The position numbers and the translations under genes were made by a program. From Nitratireductor indicus C115 (GTDB lineage: Bacteria; Pseudomonadota; Alphaproteobacteria; Rhizobiales; Rhizobiaceae), in NCBI RefSeq assembly GCF_000300515.1, contig NZ_AMSI01000003.1, forward strand, positions 62,001 to 126,000: 64,000 nt of DNA, written 5' to 3'. The notes under the pieces were generated by a model. The model was not told the DNA's origin and ran no database searches. It saw only the letters and a program-made list of their open reading frames with translations. Shown piece after piece: positions 37,981 through 49,169 of the stretch (positions are counted from its first letter, which is position 1; each line of letters starts with the position of its first letter).

Positions 37981-39135
37981 TCAGCCCGCAAGCGCCTCGC
38001 TTCCGGCGGGCGGAGCATAGGTCACGGGCCGCCGTTTCTCCGGCCTGCGCCGTGTCAGGGCGAGCACGAAGCCCATGGAAATCGCCATGGCGATGAGAGA
38101 GGAGCCGCCATAGGAAATAAAGGGAAGCGTCATGCCCTTGGCGGGCATAAGGCGCACATTCACAGCCATGTTGATGATGGACTGGAACCCGAAAAGGATG
38201 ACCAGACCACTCACCGCGTAGCGTGTGAAATCATCCTCCTCCCTGCGCGCCTTCGCGAGCCCGCGCAGCACCACGAACGCGAACAGGCCAAGAATGATGA
38301 AGCAAAGGATGATGCCGAACTCCTCGCCGGCCACCGCAAAGACGAAATCCGTGTGGCTGTCCGGCAGGATGCGCTTCACCGTGCCTTCGCCCGGTCCGCG
38401 TCCGAACCAGCCGCCGCGCGACAACGCCTCGAGGCTCATGTCCACCTGATAGGTATCGCCCTCTCCGGTCAGGAAGCGGTCGATGCGTTCCGACACATGG
38501 GGAAAGACCGTGTAGGCAAGGAAAGCGCCGCCCGCACCGACCGCACCAAGCACGGCGATCCAGAGCCAGGGCATGCCGGCGATGAAGAACATCGCCCCCC
38601 AGGTGCCGAGAACCAGCATGGTCTGCCCGAGATCCGGCTGTGCGACGAGCAACGACATGACGAGGCCCAGAAGCAGCATCGCGAAAAGATTGCCCGGAAT
38701 TTCCGGCTGGCGGGCATGTTCGTGGAAGAGCCATGCGCAGATCACGACAAATGCCGGCTTCAGATATTCGGAAGGCTGGACCGAGACGCCGAAAATATGC
38801 AGCCAGCGGCGCGAGCCCTTCACTTCCATGCCGAAGAACAGCGTCATCACCATCATGGCGAGCGCCCCGACCAGCATCAGGAGCGCCACGCGCCGCACCT
38901 GCCGCGGCGTGAGGAAGGAAATGCCGATCATCACGACCACGGCCGGAACCATGAAGATGATCTGCCGCGTCACGAAATGAAAGCTCGACAAGCCGATGCG
39001 CTCGGCCACCGCCGGGCTTGCGGCAAAGGACAGGACCACGCCAAGTCCCATCAGCGTCAGAAATGCGGCCAGGAACCAGCGGTCGATTGTCCACCACCAG
39101 TTGGCGACAGGGCTGCGGTCGGTCCGGCTCACCAT
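37981..39135 (-). CDS. ftsW: SEDS glycosyltransferase FtsW
   Basis: FtsW polymerises septal peptidoglycan together with the FtsI transpeptidase. The 384-residue inner-membrane protein has about ten helices. Family motifs include [36 protein letters not shown] (with the catalytic Asp region) and, near the end, [23 protein letters not shown]. It sits one base from murD and one base from murG, so expression is tightly linked. Confidence 0.96.
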   Translation of the reverse strand: MVSRTDRSPVANWWWTIDRWFLAAFLTLMGLGVVLSFAASPAVAERIGLSSFHFVTRQIIFMVPAVVVMIGISFLTPRQVRRVALLMLVGALAMMVMTLFFGMEVKGSRRWLHIFGVSVQPSEYLKPAFVVICAWLFHEHARQPEIPGNLFAMLLLGLVMSLLVAQPDLGQTMLVLGTWGAMFFIAGMPWLWIAVLGAVGAGGAFLAYTVFPHVSERIDRFLTGEGDTYQVDMSLEALSRGGWFGRGPGEGTVKRILPDSHTDFVFAVAGEEFGIILCFIILGLFAFVVLRGLAKARREEDDFTRYAVSGLVILFGFQSIINMAVNVRLMPAKGMTLPFISYGGSSLIAMAISMGFVLALTRRRPEKRRPVTYAPPAGSEALAG

Positions 39136-39136
39136 G

Positions 39137-40546
39137 TCACTCTTTCTCCATCATCTGCGTGCCGGCAAGCGAACGAACCGCCTCGCGGAAGGCTTCGCCG
39201 CGCACTTCAAAATTTCTGAACTGATCGAAACTCGCACAAGCCGGGGAGAACAGAACCACAGCCTCCGGCGCAGAACCGCCTGCCACATCGCCCGCCGCAT
39301 CGCGCGCCGCATGTTCGACGGCAGCTTCAATGGTACCTGAAATTTCGAACGGCGTCGCCTCCCCTATGGTGGCCGCGAAGGCCGGAGCCGCCTCGCCGAT
39401 CAGATAGGCCTTGGCGATGCGCGGAAAAAAGGGGCGCAGCGGTTCAATCCCGCCCGATTTGGGCAGGCCGCCCGCGATCCAGTAGATATGCTCGAAGCTC
39501 GCCAGTGCGCGCTCCGCCGCATCGGCATTGGTGGCCTTCGAATCGTTGACGAACAGCACTTTGCCCTGCCGCGCCACCTGTTCCATGCGGTGCGTTAGAC
39601 CCGGAAAGCTCTCCAGACCGGCCTGTATCTCCCGTGCATCGAGGCCGCATTCAAGACAAGTGACGACCGCTGCAAGCGCATTTTGCGCATTGTGCGCGCC
39701 GCGCAGGGACCCGATACCTTCGAGCTTCGCGATGGTTTCCGTCTTGCCGCCTCGCGCCCGCAGCAAACGGGTCCCTTCAGCGTAGAATCCGTCCTCAAGC
39801 CGCGTTGTGGCCGAAATCCGCGTCACCCGCCGCCCCTCGTCCTCGAGGCGGCTGGCTATGGCGCGGCAATCCGCATCGTCCACGCCGATCACCGCCAGGG
39901 CACTCTTCGCCACCAGCCGCTCCTTGATCGCCGCATAGTTTTCCATGGTCCCGTGCCGGTCGATATGGTCGGGCGACAGATTGAGAAGAATACCCACCGA
40001 AGGATCGAGTGTCGGCGCAAGATCGATCTGGTAGGAGGAGCATTCGATCACGTAATGCCGGTCCGGTGCCGGTGGATCGAGGGTCAGCACCGCGCGGCCG
40101 ATATTGCCGCCCATCTGCGTATCGCGTCCCGAATGGGCGAGCATATGCGCAATCAGCGCCGTCGTGGTCGACTTGCCATTCGTGCCGGTTATGCCGATCA
40201 GCGGCGCTTGCGGCGCGCTTGCACGGCGCTGCCTGGCGAACAGTTCGATGTCGCCGATGATCTCGACACCCGCCGCCCGCGCAAGGTCCGCACTCCAGTG
40301 CGGACGCGGGTGCGTCAGCGGCACGCCTGGGGACAGGATGAAGGCCGCCATTTCGGCCCAGTCGATCTCATGGAGGTCCCGCGCCGAAATGCCTTCTGCC
40401 GCAGCCCGCGCGACACTGTCGGGATTATCGTCGAATGCGGTGACGAGCGAACCGCCAGCCGCCAGCGCCAGCGCTGTGGAAATGCCGGAACCGCCGAGGC
40501 CGAAAAGGGCGACCTTCCTGTCCTTGAAGACCGAAACGGGGATCAT
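39137..40546 (-). CDS. murD: UDP-N-acetylmuramoyl-L-alanine-D-glutamate ligase
   Basis: MurD adds D-glutamate to the growing peptide stem. The 469-residue protein begins [23 protein letters not shown] (Rossmann), has the ATP loop [17 protein letters not shown] near residue 124, [20 protein letters not shown], and in the C-terminal domain [47 protein letters not shown] closes the family signature. The ATG at 40546 lies ten bases after the mraY stop. Confidence 0.96.
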   Translation of the reverse strand: MIPVSVFKDRKVALFGLGGSGISTALALAAGGSLVTAFDDNPDSVARAAAEGISARDLHEIDWAEMAAFILSPGVPLTHPRPHWSADLARAAGVEIIGDIELFARQRRASAPQAPLIGITGTNGKSTTTALIAHMLAHSGRDTQMGGNIGRAVLTLDPPAPDRHYVIECSSYQIDLAPTLDPSVGILLNLSPDHIDRHGTMENYAAIKERLVAKSALAVIGVDDADCRAIASRLEDEGRRVTRISATTRLEDGFYAEGTRLLRARGGKTETIAKLEGIGSLRGAHNAQNALAAVVTCLECGLDAREIQAGLESFPGLTHRMEQVARQGKVLFVNDSKATNADAAERALASFEHIYWIAGGLPKSGGIEPLRPFFPRIAKAYLIGEAAPAFAATIGEATPFEISGTIEAAVEHAARDAAGDVAGGSAPEAVVLFSPACASFDQFRNFEVRGEAFREAVRSLAGTQMMEKE

Positions 40547-40556
40547 GCGGTCCGCC

Positions 40557-41639
40557 TCAACGCAGCTTGAGCGTGGAAAGGCCAATCAGCGCCAGAAGCA
40601 CAGCGATGATCCAGAAGCGGATCACCACCTGACTTTCCGTCCAGCCTAGCTTTTCGAAATGGTGGTGTATGGGCGCCATCAGGAACACCCGTTTGCCGGT
40701 CATCTTGAAGACGGCCACCTGGATGATCACGGACATGATTTCCACCACGAACAGGCCACCGATAATGGCCAGCACGATCTCATGCTTGGTTGCCACCGCC
40801 ACCGAACCGATCAGGCCGCCCAGGGCGAGCGACCCCGTATCGCCCATGAAGATAGCTGCCGGCGGTGCGTTGAACCAAAGGAAACCGAGACCTGCGCCGA
40901 TCACCGCGCCGAGGATCACGGCAAGCTCGCCCGTTCCCGGCACGAAATGAATCTGCAGATAGTTCGCGAAAATGGCGTTGCCCGAAAGATAGGCGATCAC
41001 GCCGAAGGAGGCGGCCGCCACCATCACCGGAACGGTGGCAAGCCCGTCGAGCCCGTCGGTCAGGTTCACCGCATTGCCCGCCCCCACGATCACAAAGGCG
41101 GCGAAGGGAATGAAGAAGATGCCGAGATTGAGGATCAGGTCCTTGAAGAAAGGGAAAGTGAGGGAGGAGGAAAAGGGCTCTTGCCCCGCCCGCATGATGA
41201 ACCAGGCCGCAGCACCCGCGATTGCAAATTCGATGAGCAGTCTGAGTTTCCCCGAAAAGCCGAGATGCGACTGCTTCGTGACCTTCAGGTAGTCGTCATA
41301 GAAGCCGATCGCCCCGAAGCCGACCGTCACCATCAGCACCACCCAGACATAGACGCTGCTGAGATTGGCCCACAACAGGCAGGAGCCCAGAATGCCGGAC
41401 AGGATCATGAGGCCGCCCATGGTGGGCGTTCCAGCCTTCTTGAAATGGGTCTGGGGCCCGTCCGCGCGGATCGGTTGCCCCTTGCCCTGCCGGACCCTGA
41501 GGGAAGCGATGATCATCGGCCCGAACAGGAAAACGATAAGCGCCGAGGTGATCAGCGCCGCTCCGGTCCGGAAGGTGATGTAGCGGAAAACATTGAACAC
41601 CGAGAGTTCATCGGCGAGTTCGGCGAGCATCATCAGCAT
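40557..41639 (-). CDS. mraY: Phospho-N-acetylmuramoyl-pentapeptide transferase
   Basis: MraY transfers phospho-MurNAc-pentapeptide to undecaprenyl phosphate, forming lipid I. The 360-residue protein has ten membrane helices. Active-site motifs are [27 protein letters not shown] (the Asp pair), [25 protein letters not shown] and the HHHFEKLGW His cluster near the end. It lies three bases after murF. Confidence 0.97.
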   Translation of the reverse strand: MLMMLAELADELSVFNVFRYITFRTGAALITSALIVFLFGPMIIASLRVRQGKGQPIRADGPQTHFKKAGTPTMGGLMILSGILGSCLLWANLSSVYVWVVLMVTVGFGAIGFYDDYLKVTKQSHLGFSGKLRLLIEFAIAGAAAWFIMRAGQEPFSSSLTFPFFKDLILNLGIFFIPFAAFVIVGAGNAVNLTDGLDGLATVPVMVAAASFGVIAYLSGNAIFANYLQIHFVPGTGELAVILGAVIGAGLGFLWFNAPPAAIFMGDTGSLALGGLIGSVAVATKHEIVLAIIGGLFVVEIMSVIIQVAVFKMTGKRVFLMAPIHHHFEKLGWTESQVVIRFWIIAVLLALIGLSTLKLR

Positions 41640-41642
41640 GGA

Positions 41643-43067
41643 TCAATCCCCCGTCGCCACGCTCGGAAAAGTATTCAGGAAGGCATCCACCAGACGGCCG
41701 AAACCCGCGCTGTTCGAAGATTTGACGATAATCGCGTCCCCCGGCCTGACCGCTTCGATCACAAGGCCGCGCAGATCATCCATGCGCTCGCGATGTTCCA
41801 CCGCGAAACCGTCGGGCAGCGCCTCCGCCAATGCCTTCATCTCCGCGCCGGCGAGAAAGACCATATCCGTCTTCGAGCCCGTCACGAGATCGGAAAGCCC
41901 GGCATGAAGCTTGTGGGAATGTTCGCCGAGTTCGGCCATATCGCCCAAAATGGCGATGCGCCGCCCCCCTGCGCCCAGTTCCGACTTGCCGAGCAGGTCG
42001 AAGGCTGCGCTCATGGAAGCCGGATTGGCATTGTAGCTTTCATCGATCAGGGTGAAGCTGCCGCTTCCCACCCGCAGGCGGTGACGCTGGCCACGCCCGG
42101 CCTCGGCACGAAACGAACCGAGTGCAAGCGCAACCCGTTGCAGATCGGCACCGGCGATCTTCGCCGCGCCAAGAACGGAAAGCGCGTTCTGCACCATATG
42201 CCTGCCCGGCGCGCCGAGACGCGCCTCTATCTCCTCGCCGTCGATCTTCACGGCAAGCGTGGAGGATTGGGGACCGAGTTCGGCATGAAGAAGCTTCACC
42301 TCGGAGCGCGCATTCTCACCGAACCCCCAGATATTCTTCACCCCCGCCTCGGCAGCCAGGGTGGAGAGAATCTTCCACCGCTTGTCGTCGCGATTGATGA
42401 GCGCATAACCGCCCTTAACCACGCCTTCGAAAATCTCGGCTTTGGCGCGGGCGATCTCGTCAAGCGACTTGAAGAAGCCCATGTGGGCGGCGGCAATGAG
42501 CGTCACCACGGCGATATGCGGCCTGGCCATTGCGACCAGGGGACGGATTTCACCCGGATGGTTCATGCCGATCTCGATCACCGCATAATCGCAATCGGCC
42601 GGCATGCGGGCAAGCGTCAGCGGCACGCCCCAATGATTGTTGAAGGAGCGGTCCGCGGCATGGACGGTACCCACCGCCGAAAATGCCTGGCGCATCATCT
42701 CCTTGGTGGAGGTCTTGCCCGCCGAGCCGGTCACGGCGATCACCTTGGCTTTCGTGCGCTCACGTGCAGCCCGGCCAAGGTCCTCAAGCGCCTTCAGGAC
42801 GTCGGGAACGACAAGCTTGGCCACCGCCAGCCGCCCAAGTGCAGGCAGTTTGCCCTCGGAAACCACCAGAACGGAAGCACCGGCAGCCATGGCCGCGGTG
42901 GCAAAGTCATGCCCGTCAAAGCGCTCGCCCTGGATCGCGAAAAAGGCATCGCCCGGTTTCAGGGAGCGCGTGTCGATGGACACGCCGGTAATGCCGCTAG
43001 GAACAGAGCCTAACGGCCGCCCACCGGTCGCCTGCGCCAGTTGTTCGAAGGTCCACAACACACTCAT
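41643..43067 (-). CDS. murF: UDP-MurNAc-tripeptide-D-Ala-D-Ala ligase
   Basis: MurF adds the D-Ala-D-Ala made by Ddl. The 474-residue Mur ligase begins with a short N-terminal domain ([29 protein letters not shown]), has the ATP loop [14 protein letters not shown] near residue 113, [25 protein letters not shown] and, in the C-terminal domain, [11 protein letters not shown]. The start overlaps the murE stop by four bases. All motifs are intact. Confidence 0.96.
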   Translation of the reverse strand: MSVLWTFEQLAQATGGRPLGSVPSGITGVSIDTRSLKPGDAFFAIQGERFDGHDFATAAMAAGASVLVVSEGKLPALGRLAVAKLVVPDVLKALEDLGRAARERTKAKVIAVTGSAGKTSTKEMMRQAFSAVGTVHAADRSFNNHWGVPLTLARMPADCDYAVIEIGMNHPGEIRPLVAMARPHIAVVTLIAAAHMGFFKSLDEIARAKAEIFEGVVKGGYALINRDDKRWKILSTLAAEAGVKNIWGFGENARSEVKLLHAELGPQSSTLAVKIDGEEIEARLGAPGRHMVQNALSVLGAAKIAGADLQRVALALGSFRAEAGRGQRHRLRVGSGSFTLIDESYNANPASMSAAFDLLGKSELGAGGRRIAILGDMAELGEHSHKLHAGLSDLVTGSKTDMVFLAGAEMKALAEALPDGFAVEHRERMDDLRGLVIEAVRPGDAIIVKSSNSAGFGRLVDAFLNTFPSVATGD

Positions 43068-44518
43068 GCGAGGCGCTCCGCGAGTGCCGCGCGCACTTCC
43101 TCATGATCAGAAAAATGATGCTTGACGCCCGCAATCTCCTGCCCGGTCTCATGCCCCTTGCCTGCGACGATCAACGTGTCGCCCTCCTGAAGCATGCTCA
43201 CGGCGGTGCGGATCGCCTCATGCCGGTCGCCAATCTCGCGCGCACCGGGAGCCGCCTCCATGATCGCTGCGCGGATCGTCGCCGCGTCCTCCGAACGGGG
43301 ATTGTCGTCGGTCACGATGGCGACGTCGGCAAGCCGCGTCGCGATCTCTCCCATGATGGGCCTCTTGCCGCGATCCCTGTCACCCCCGCATCCGAAGACG
43401 ACGATCACCCGTCCCGTGGTGAACGGGCGCACCGATTGGAGCACATTCTCCAGCCCGTCCGGCTTATGGGCATAGTCCACATAGACCTGAGCGCCATTTT
43501 CAGCGGAGCCGACCAGTTCCAGCCGCCCCGAAGCGCCCTTCAGTTTCTCAAGCGCTGCAAAGGCAACGCCTGCAAGCGTCCCCGTAGCCATGGAAAGCCC
43601 GGCTGCAACAAGCGCATTCGCCACCTGAAAATCACCTGCAAGCGGCAGGTCGATCTCATGGATCGTGCCTTCATGCTCGACCTCCGCACGCTGGCGGTGC
43701 CGTTCATGCTCCACCCGCTTCAGTTTGAGGAAATCGCCATGGCGCCCCACCGTCAGAACCTTGAGACCGGCGGCTGTCGCAGCCCTGATCGTCGGCTCGG
43801 ACCATGGGTCGTCGGCGAAGATCACCGCCGGCGCTCCCTTGGGCAGAAGCGTATCGAAAAGACGCAGCTTCGCGCGGTGATATTCCTCGACCGTTGGATG
43901 GTAATCCATATGATCGCGACCGAGATTGGTGAAACCGCCGGCAGCAAGCCGCACACCGTCGAGACGGCGCTGGTCGAGCCCATGGCTGGAAGCTTCCATG
44001 GAGGCATGCGTCACGCCCTCGCCTGCCAGTTCGTCGAGCAGCCGATGCAGAGAGATGGGATCGGGGGTCGTCAGTTCACCGTAATCGTCGCGCCCCGGAG
44101 CCACCACCCCGGTCGTGCCTATGCTGGCGGCGGCGAGGCCGGCATGTTCCCAGATCTGGCGCGTGAAAGAAGCAACCGATGTCTTGCCGCTGGTACCGGT
44201 CACCGCGACCATCGTCGCCGGCTGGCGCGGATAGAAGCGCGCCGCGCAAAAGGCGAGCGCCTTACGGGCATCGTCGACCTCGATGACGGGCGCGCCCGGA
44301 TTGTCCTTGATGTGTCCTGCCGGTGCCACGACAGCGATGGCGCCCCTGCCGGCCGCATCGGCTGCGAAAGTCGATCCATCGGCCTTGCTGCCAGCCAGCG
44401 CGAAGAAGAGATTTCCGGCCTCGACACGACGCGAATCCGAAGAAATGCCGGTGATCTGCGCGTTCGCAGGCAAGGCCCCGTTCGGAGGCAGGATGTCTGC
44501 AAACTCACTGAATTTCAT
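43064..44518 (-). CDS. murE: UDP-MurNAc-L-Ala-D-Glu-meso-diaminopimelate ligase
   Basis: MurE adds the third stem residue. The 484-residue enzyme begins [12 protein letters not shown], has [24 protein letters not shown], the ATP loop [16 protein letters not shown] (near residue 108), [14 protein letters not shown] and [15 protein letters not shown]. The segment [15 protein letters not shown] contains DNPR, the signature for meso-diaminopimelate as the substrate. ATG 44518 is chosen; a TTG at 44527 is in frame. It lies 64 bases after ftsI. Confidence 0.96.
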   Translation of the reverse strand: MKFSEFADILPPNGALPANAQITGISSDSRRVEAGNLFFALAGSKADGSTFAADAAGRGAIAVVAPAGHIKDNPGAPVIEVDDARKALAFCAARFYPRQPATMVAVTGTSGKTSVASFTRQIWEHAGLAAASIGTTGVVAPGRDDYGELTTPDPISLHRLLDELAGEGVTHASMEASSHGLDQRRLDGVRLAAGGFTNLGRDHMDYHPTVEEYHRAKLRLFDTLLPKGAPAVIFADDPWSEPTIRAATAAGLKVLTVGRHGDFLKLKRVEHERHRQRAEVEHEGTIHEIDLPLAGDFQVANALVAAGLSMATGTLAGVAFAALEKLKGASGRLELVGSAENGAQVYVDYAHKPDGLENVLQSVRPFTTGRVIVVFGCGGDRDRGKRPIMGEIATRLADVAIVTDDNPRSEDAATIRAAIMEAAPGAREIGDRHEAIRTAVSMLQEGDTLIVAGKGHETGQEIAGVKHHFSDHEEVRAALAERLA

Positions 44519-44582
44519 CGGAACCAAACTTCTTCAATGCCAACTTCTTCAATGAACGTCGCTCCCAGATTGCTATACCGAC

Positions 44583-46319
44583 TCACTGTTGCGAGACGAG
44601 CAAAGCCTTACTTTCATGGCTGAATTCTGGCTTGACGCCAAGCAGGGTGGCCGTACGGCGGATGATGTTACCCACCATCGGCGCCGCATTGAGGCCCGCA
44701 GTAGCGCCGATGCCCTCGCGTTCGGGCTTCGGCTCGTCCACGAAAGTCAGCACCACATAGTCCGGATTATCCGCCGGAAAAGCACCGATGAAGGCATTGA
44801 AACGGACACTGTTCGAATAGCGCCCGTTGATGACCTTTTCGGCTGTGCCTGTCTTGCCGCCGACGAAATAGCCCTCCACATCCGCCCGGCTGCCGGAGCC
44901 GCCCGTTCCCTTCTCCACATTGTAGCGGAAGAGGTAGCGGATTTGCGAGCTGGTCTTGGGCGAAATCACCTGGGTTGCGATCTCATTCGCCTCGGCTTCG
45001 CTGCGCGGCAGGAAGGTCGGCGGAATGAGTTTGCCACCATTGACCATGGCAACGGCCGCCATGGCAGTCTGCAGGGGCGTCGTCGCAACGCCGTGGCCAT
45101 AGGAAATGGTGACCGAGTTGATCTTCTTCCATTCCTTCGGCTCGGTGGGCATGGCGACCTCCGGCAGCTCGGTGGGAGTACGGGTGAGAAGACCGATCTT
45201 CTTCAGGAAATTGCGATGGCCTTCGATGCCCACCACATCGGCCATTTTCGCCGTACCGATATTCGATGAGTAGATGAAGATTTCCGGCACGCTGAGAACC
45301 CGGCGCTTCCCATGGAAATCGTTGATGGTGAAGCCGCCGATGCGGATCGGTCGCGTGGCGTCGAAGCGGTCCGTGATCTTGACGAGGCCGGAATCGAGCG
45401 CCATCGCCGTGGTGAACAGCTTGAAGGTCGAGCCCATCTCGAAAACACCGGCCGAGACGCGATTCAGGCGGTCCTTCTCCAGCGCGTTGACCGGGTTGTT
45501 CGGATCGTAGTCCGGCAGCGAAGCCATGCCCATGACCTCGCCGGTGCGGGCATTCAGCATGATCGCGCCCGCTGCGACAGCCTTGTAGCGCTGCATGGCC
45601 TGGGCCAATTCGTCGCGAATGACATGCTGCACGCGCAGATCAATGGAAAGCCGCACGGGCTCCATATGTCCCGCAACGGCAAGACCAGTGGCCTGCAGAT
45701 CGGCAAGCCCCTGATCATCCACGAACTTTTCCATGCCCGCGATGCCCTTGTTGTCGATATTCACGAGACCGACAATGTGGGAAGCAGTGGGACCGCCGGG
45801 GTAAAAGCGACGCTTTTCGGTGCGAAACCCGAGTCCGGGAATGCCGAGCGCCATGATCTCCGCCTGCTGGCGCGGCGAAAGCTGACGACGCAGCCACACA
45901 AATCCCGCATCGCTGTCCAGCCGCCGGTAAGTCTGTTCGTAATCGAGGTCCGGAAGCACGGTGGCGAGCTTCTCGATGGCCTCGTCCACATCGACGATCC
46001 GGCGCGGCTCCGCGAACAGCGAGGCCGTCTTGATGTCCGTGGCAAGCACTTCACCGTTGCGGTCGACGAGATCGGGACGCGACGCCGTGATGCGGGCGGC
46101 CGGTACCGTTGCTTCCGGCTCCTCCTGCGTTGCCAGATAGACGAGACGCCCGCCAATGGCGCCATAGATCGAGAAGATCAGCGCCATCGCCATAATGACG
46201 CGGTTTTGCGCCCGCCCGCCGCGCGCCTTGCCGGCGCCATCCATGACGATGGTCGCAGCACCCGGCCTGACAGCGGAACCGCCCAGTTCCTCTTGCGTGG
46301 ATGCGTTCTTCTCGCTCAT
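44583..46319 (-). CDS. ftsI: Septal peptidoglycan transpeptidase FtsI (PBP3)
   Basis: FtsI cross-links septal peptidoglycan. The 578-residue class B penicillin-binding protein has one N-terminal membrane helix (about residues 40-60), the pedestal domain (ASRPDLVDRNGEVLATDIKT) and the transpeptidase domain. The active-site motifs are STFK (Ser 297), SSN (351-353) and KTG in VGGKTGTAEK. The ATG overlaps the ftsL stop by four bases. Confidence 0.96.
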   Translation of the reverse strand: MSEKNASTQEELGGSAVRPGAATIVMDGAGKARGGRAQNRVIMAMALIFSIYGAIGGRLVYLATQEEPEATVPAARITASRPDLVDRNGEVLATDIKTASLFAEPRRIVDVDEAIEKLATVLPDLDYEQTYRRLDSDAGFVWLRRQLSPRQQAEIMALGIPGLGFRTEKRRFYPGGPTASHIVGLVNIDNKGIAGMEKFVDDQGLADLQATGLAVAGHMEPVRLSIDLRVQHVIRDELAQAMQRYKAVAAGAIMLNARTGEVMGMASLPDYDPNNPVNALEKDRLNRVSAGVFEMGSTFKLFTTAMALDSGLVKITDRFDATRPIRIGGFTINDFHGKRRVLSVPEIFIYSSNIGTAKMADVVGIEGHRNFLKKIGLLTRTPTELPEVAMPTEPKEWKKINSVTISYGHGVATTPLQTAMAAVAMVNGGKLIPPTFLPRSEAEANEIATQVISPKTSSQIRYLFRYNVEKGTGGSGSRADVEGYFVGGKTGTAEKVINGRYSNSVRFNAFIGAFPADNPDYVVLTFVDEPKPEREGIGATAGLNAAPMVGNIIRRTATLLGVKPEFSHESKALLVSQQ

Positions 46320-46684
46320 GGCTTCACCGCCCCCGTCACGGTTCGATCAGGTCCGCCGTCGGCCTTGGCCATATCGGTCACGATGCCTTCTATCGTGAGC
46401 GGACGCTGCGGCAGATCGGCAAACTCGGCGAGTTGGGGGGCGTTCACCGGCTTCAGCCCCAGCTCGTCATTGTATCTTTCCTCAAGCTTTTGAAGGCGCG
46501 AGGGTTGCGTCAGAAGGCTCCAGTCGGCCTTGAGGATGCTGATCGTGTCCTCTTCCAGGCGGGCCTGGGTCTGGATCTTGCGCAACTCGTCGTATTTGGC
46601 CTCGGCATCGTGCTTGGTCTTGTAGGTAAAGGCCGCCGCCGCCAACATGACGGTGATCAACACGATATCGCTGGTTCGAAACAT
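46316..46684 (-). CDS. ftsL: FtsL-like cell division protein
   Basis: FtsL is a small bitopic protein that, with FtsB and FtsQ, activates FtsW-FtsI. The 122-residue product has a short cytoplasmic N-terminus, one membrane helix at residues 7-21 (IVLITVMLAAAAFTY), and a periplasmic coiled coil (about 25-70) with the rhizobial motif ILKADWSLLTQPSRLQ. Primary sequence is poorly conserved, so the call relies on topology, size and its place between rsmH and ftsI, overlapping the latter. Confidence 0.88.
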   Translation of the reverse strand: MFRTSDIVLITVMLAAAAFTYKTKHDAEAKYDELRKIQTQARLEEDTISILKADWSLLTQPSRLQKLEERYNDELGLKPVNAPQLAEFADLPQRPLTIEGIVTDMAKADGGPDRTVTGAVKP

Positions 46685-46693
46685 GGCTCGCCC

Positions 46694-47713
46694 CTACCTT
46701 TCCGATACACCTGGCAGCCGCGGAAAGCGCGACAGGCCGACAATTTCATAATCGACGGCACCCGCAGGCACCGCTGTCCGCACCGCCCGCCGCAGGCGCG
46801 CAGAACGGGCCCTTGGATTGCGCGCAGTCTCCGTCTCGCTTGCCGAGACGGATTTCGACGGCTTCTCGAAGGTCGCAGCCGGACCGGAAGCTTCCGGCAG
46901 GTGTCGCGACGCACCCTGCCCGCCCGCGCGCTCGGACATGAACCTCTTGACGATCCGGTCCTCGAGGGAATGAAACGTGACCACCACCAGCCGGCCGCCG
47001 GGCTTGAGCGCGCGCTCGGCGGCAAAGAGCGCCCGCGCCAGTTCGCCGAGCTCGTCATTCACGAAAATACGCAGGCCCTGAAACACACGCGTGGCAGGGT
47101 GAATCTTTTCTTTGGGGCGGCGGCCAACGATCTTCTCCACCGCATTGGCGAGCTCGAGCGTCGTTTCAAAAGGCCGTTCGGCCCGCATGCGCTCAAGGCC
47201 GCGTGCAATGCGCCCTGCCTGCTTCTCTTCTCCCAGAATACCGAAGATGCGCGCGAGATCCCCCGCCTTCATCGTGTTCACCACGTCGGCAGCACTCATG
47301 CCCCTGCGCTCCATGCGCATGTCGAGCGGGCCATCCTTCTGGAACGAGAAACCGCGTACCGCCTGATCGATCTGCATGGAGGAAACGCCAATGTCGAGCA
47401 CGATGCCGTCGACAGGAGCATCGACGACAGCATCCAGATTGGAAAAGCGATCCTCAACGAGCCTCAAGCGCCCGCCCGAACCCGCGACCAGCGCCTGCCC
47501 TGCGTCGATCGCCGTCGGATCACGATCGATCGCGACCACCGACGCGCCGGCATTCAACAGCGCTCCAGTATAACCACCGGCACCGAAGGTCCCGTCGATG
47601 AAGATTGCGCCGTCGCAGGGTCCGAGCGCCGCAACGACCTCATCGAGCAGAACGGGAATATGACGGGCCGGTCCGCCACCGGACTGGCCTGAGCCATCGG
47701 GGCCCGCCATCAT
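46694..47713 (-). CDS. rsmH: 16S rRNA (cytosine1402-N4)-methyltransferase
   Basis: RsmH (MraW) methylates C1402 of 16S rRNA. The 339-residue protein has [15 protein letters not shown] near the N-terminus, the SAM loop [22 protein letters not shown], the motif GISLDIGVSS-like segment [20 protein letters not shown], and [20 protein letters not shown] and [15 protein letters not shown] follow. An insertion-like Ser/Glu-rich stretch precedes the C-terminus. The start at 47713 overlaps the mraZ stop, so much of the longer open frame is antisense noise. Confidence 0.96.
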   Translation of the reverse strand: MMAGPDGSGQSGGGPARHIPVLLDEVVAALGPCDGAIFIDGTFGAGGYTGALLNAGASVVAIDRDPTAIDAGQALVAGSGGRLRLVEDRFSNLDAVVDAPVDGIVLDIGVSSMQIDQAVRGFSFQKDGPLDMRMERRGMSAADVVNTMKAGDLARIFGILGEEKQAGRIARGLERMRAERPFETTLELANAVEKIVGRRPKEKIHPATRVFQGLRIFVNDELGELARALFAAERALKPGGRLVVVTFHSLEDRIVKRFMSERAGGQGASRHLPEASGPAATFEKPSKSVSASETETARNPRARSARLRRAVRTAVPAGAVDYEIVGLSRFPRLPGVSER

Positions 47714-48177
47714 TCCGCCTGCCCCGGCGCCCGAACCGCAATGGCCGCCTGACGCAGCTTGGAAAGCCGCTCGCGCACTTGACGACCATGCACGGCCAGA
47801 CGCTCCGGCTCCCACATCTGAAAGAACAGACCACGCCCCACAAACGCAACTTCCGTCGTAATGCCCGTATGCTCGCGGATGAAATCCGAGACCGTGATGC
47901 GCCCGTCCTGATCGAGCTTCAGAAACGCTCCGTCGCCATGCACGAAGAACGACATGTCGTCCGCCGTCTGGAGAAAGGGATCCTCCTGCGCGATCCGCTC
48001 CTCGTAGCGGTCGAGCAGGTCCAGGCCACCCACATCCATCGCCGGAATGTCGAGAGCCCGCAACGCATAGAGTTCGGTGAAGCCGCGCTTTTGAACGACA
48101 GAACGGAAATGCGCAGGAACGGAAACCCGTCCCTTCGAGTCGATCCTGTTCACCGCATTCGACAGAAATCGATCCAT
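47710..48177 (-). CDS. mraZ: Transcriptional regulator MraZ
   Basis: MraZ is an AbrB-like DNA-binding protein that represses its own operon in enterobacteria. The 155-residue protein has two SpoVT/AbrB-like halves: [22 protein letters not shown] at residues 4-25 and [21 protein letters not shown] near residues 84-104. It begins the dcw block and overlaps rsmH by four bases. Candidate MraZ boxes lie 183-216 bases upstream. Confidence 0.95.
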   Translation of the reverse strand: MDRFLSNAVNRIDSKGRVSVPAHFRSVVQKRGFTELYALRALDIPAMDVGGLDLLDRYEERIAQEDPFLQTADDMSFFVHGDGAFLKLDQDGRITVSDFIREHTGITTEVAFVGRGLFFQMWEPERLAVHGRQVRERLSKLRQAAIAVRAPGQAE

Positions 48178-48359
48178 GACGCGCCGCGACCGTCAGGCCG
48201 CTGTCCCTCTGCATCTCTTCAATGGCCGCGCCCCACGGCTCGATGAACACTTGCCCGCTCCCCTGCAAAGGTGAACCCAAGACCCGCAAACCGCCCGAAA
48301 CACAGGGACTTGCGACTCCAAAACGAACGCCAACTGCAACGAAACGCTGATTTGTAATA
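48178..48359. other. mraZ leader region
   Basis: About 180 bases between the mraZ start and the box array, with no gene visible. It probably forms the untranslated leader if transcription begins near the boxes. Confidence 0.45.
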
Positions 48360-48394
48360 TGGGGTATCATGGGCTGCTATGGGCGTCAACGGGA
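48360..48394 (+). promoter_or_regulatory. Four MraZ-box-like repeats, 10-bp period
   Basis: TGGGG, TGGGC, TGGGC and CGGGA start at 48360, 48370, 48380 and 48390, each separated by five bases. E. coli MraZ binds TGGGN repeats with 5-base spacers. Here they read on the plus strand, opposite to mraZ. A TTGACG that could serve as a -35 element for mraZ lies on the minus strand within the last spacer. Confidence 0.65.
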
Positions 48395-48650
48395 TTAGGC
48401 CTCACAAAGGCCCGTTTGACGGCGAATTTCGACGTTTCGCAGACCATCGGCCTTTATCGCTTGTTAAGGCTAACGAAGGGTTACGAATGCCGGGCTGCGG
48501 CGCACCGCCAGCAGATGACAGACGAGCAATCGCAGCATCGAAAGCGATCCGTCGAAGGCTGGAAACTGGGCATGGAAGGGATTGAAAGGCGCTTTGCGCC
48601 TCGTTTCGGTCTGATCCCGCGCTGATTGAAGCGGGGACGGGTAGGAAGAT
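48395..48650. other. Gap between MraZ boxes and rnpB
   Basis: Short open frames exist but none has a ribosome site or protein-like composition. I see no repeat copy and no clear terminator with a U-run for rnpB. Confidence 0.45.
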
Positions 48651-49086
48651 GCCAGCCGGTCTGTAAGCCGGGTTCTGTATGGCCGCGCGCCCACAGGCAA
48701 CGCGACGTGACGACCATTCCTCTGGGACCGATGTTGCCATCGGCCTCTAGCAACCTACCCGGACGGTCGGGCCGGAAAAAGCCCTGAGGGTTGCCCCTCG
48801 CGCCGTCCCTATTCGGTCTTGCTCCCGGTGGGGTTTACCGTGCCGTCCCCGTTACCGGCGACGCGGTGGGCTCTTACCCCACCCTTTCACCCTTGCCCCG
48901 CCAGTATTTCGGTTCTTCCGCCGAAGCGAGCGAACCGAAAAACAGGCGGGGCGGTCTGCTTTCTGTGGCACTGTCCCTGGGGTCACCCCCGCCGGAAGTT
49001 ATCCGGCACCGTTTTTCCGTGGAGCCCGGACTTTCCTCGCAAACAGCCTTTCGGCTCTCGTTCGCGCGGCCGTCCGACCGGCTGGC
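48651..49086 (-). ncRNA. rnpB: RNase P RNA, bacterial type A
   Basis: The catalytic RNA of RNase P, which trims tRNA 5' ends. The two ends pair perfectly: GACCGGCTGGC-type P1 strands at 49076-49086 and 48651-48661. On the minus strand, GAGGAAAGTCCGGGCTCCA (the universal 5' core, near 49022-49041) and, close to the 3' end, ACAGAACCCGGCTTACAG are both present. The GGTAAACCCCACC segment is also typical. About 436 bases. Confidence 0.96.
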
Positions 49087-49169
49087 AAGGTGTATAAAGG
49101 GGTTCGCGCAGCAAAACGCAACTCAAAACAGATGCGGCACACACGAACCCCTCCATCCGGGGCCGCAGA

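Noticed and set aside
40659-43013. 784-codon plus-strand frame
   Set aside because: Antisense to mraY and murF, which show intact family motifs; the product is His/Arg/Gly-rich noise.
47714-48370. N-terminal extension of the rsmH frame
   Set aside because: It runs through the mraZ gene in another frame; family length and the overlap with the mraZ stop fix the start at 47713.
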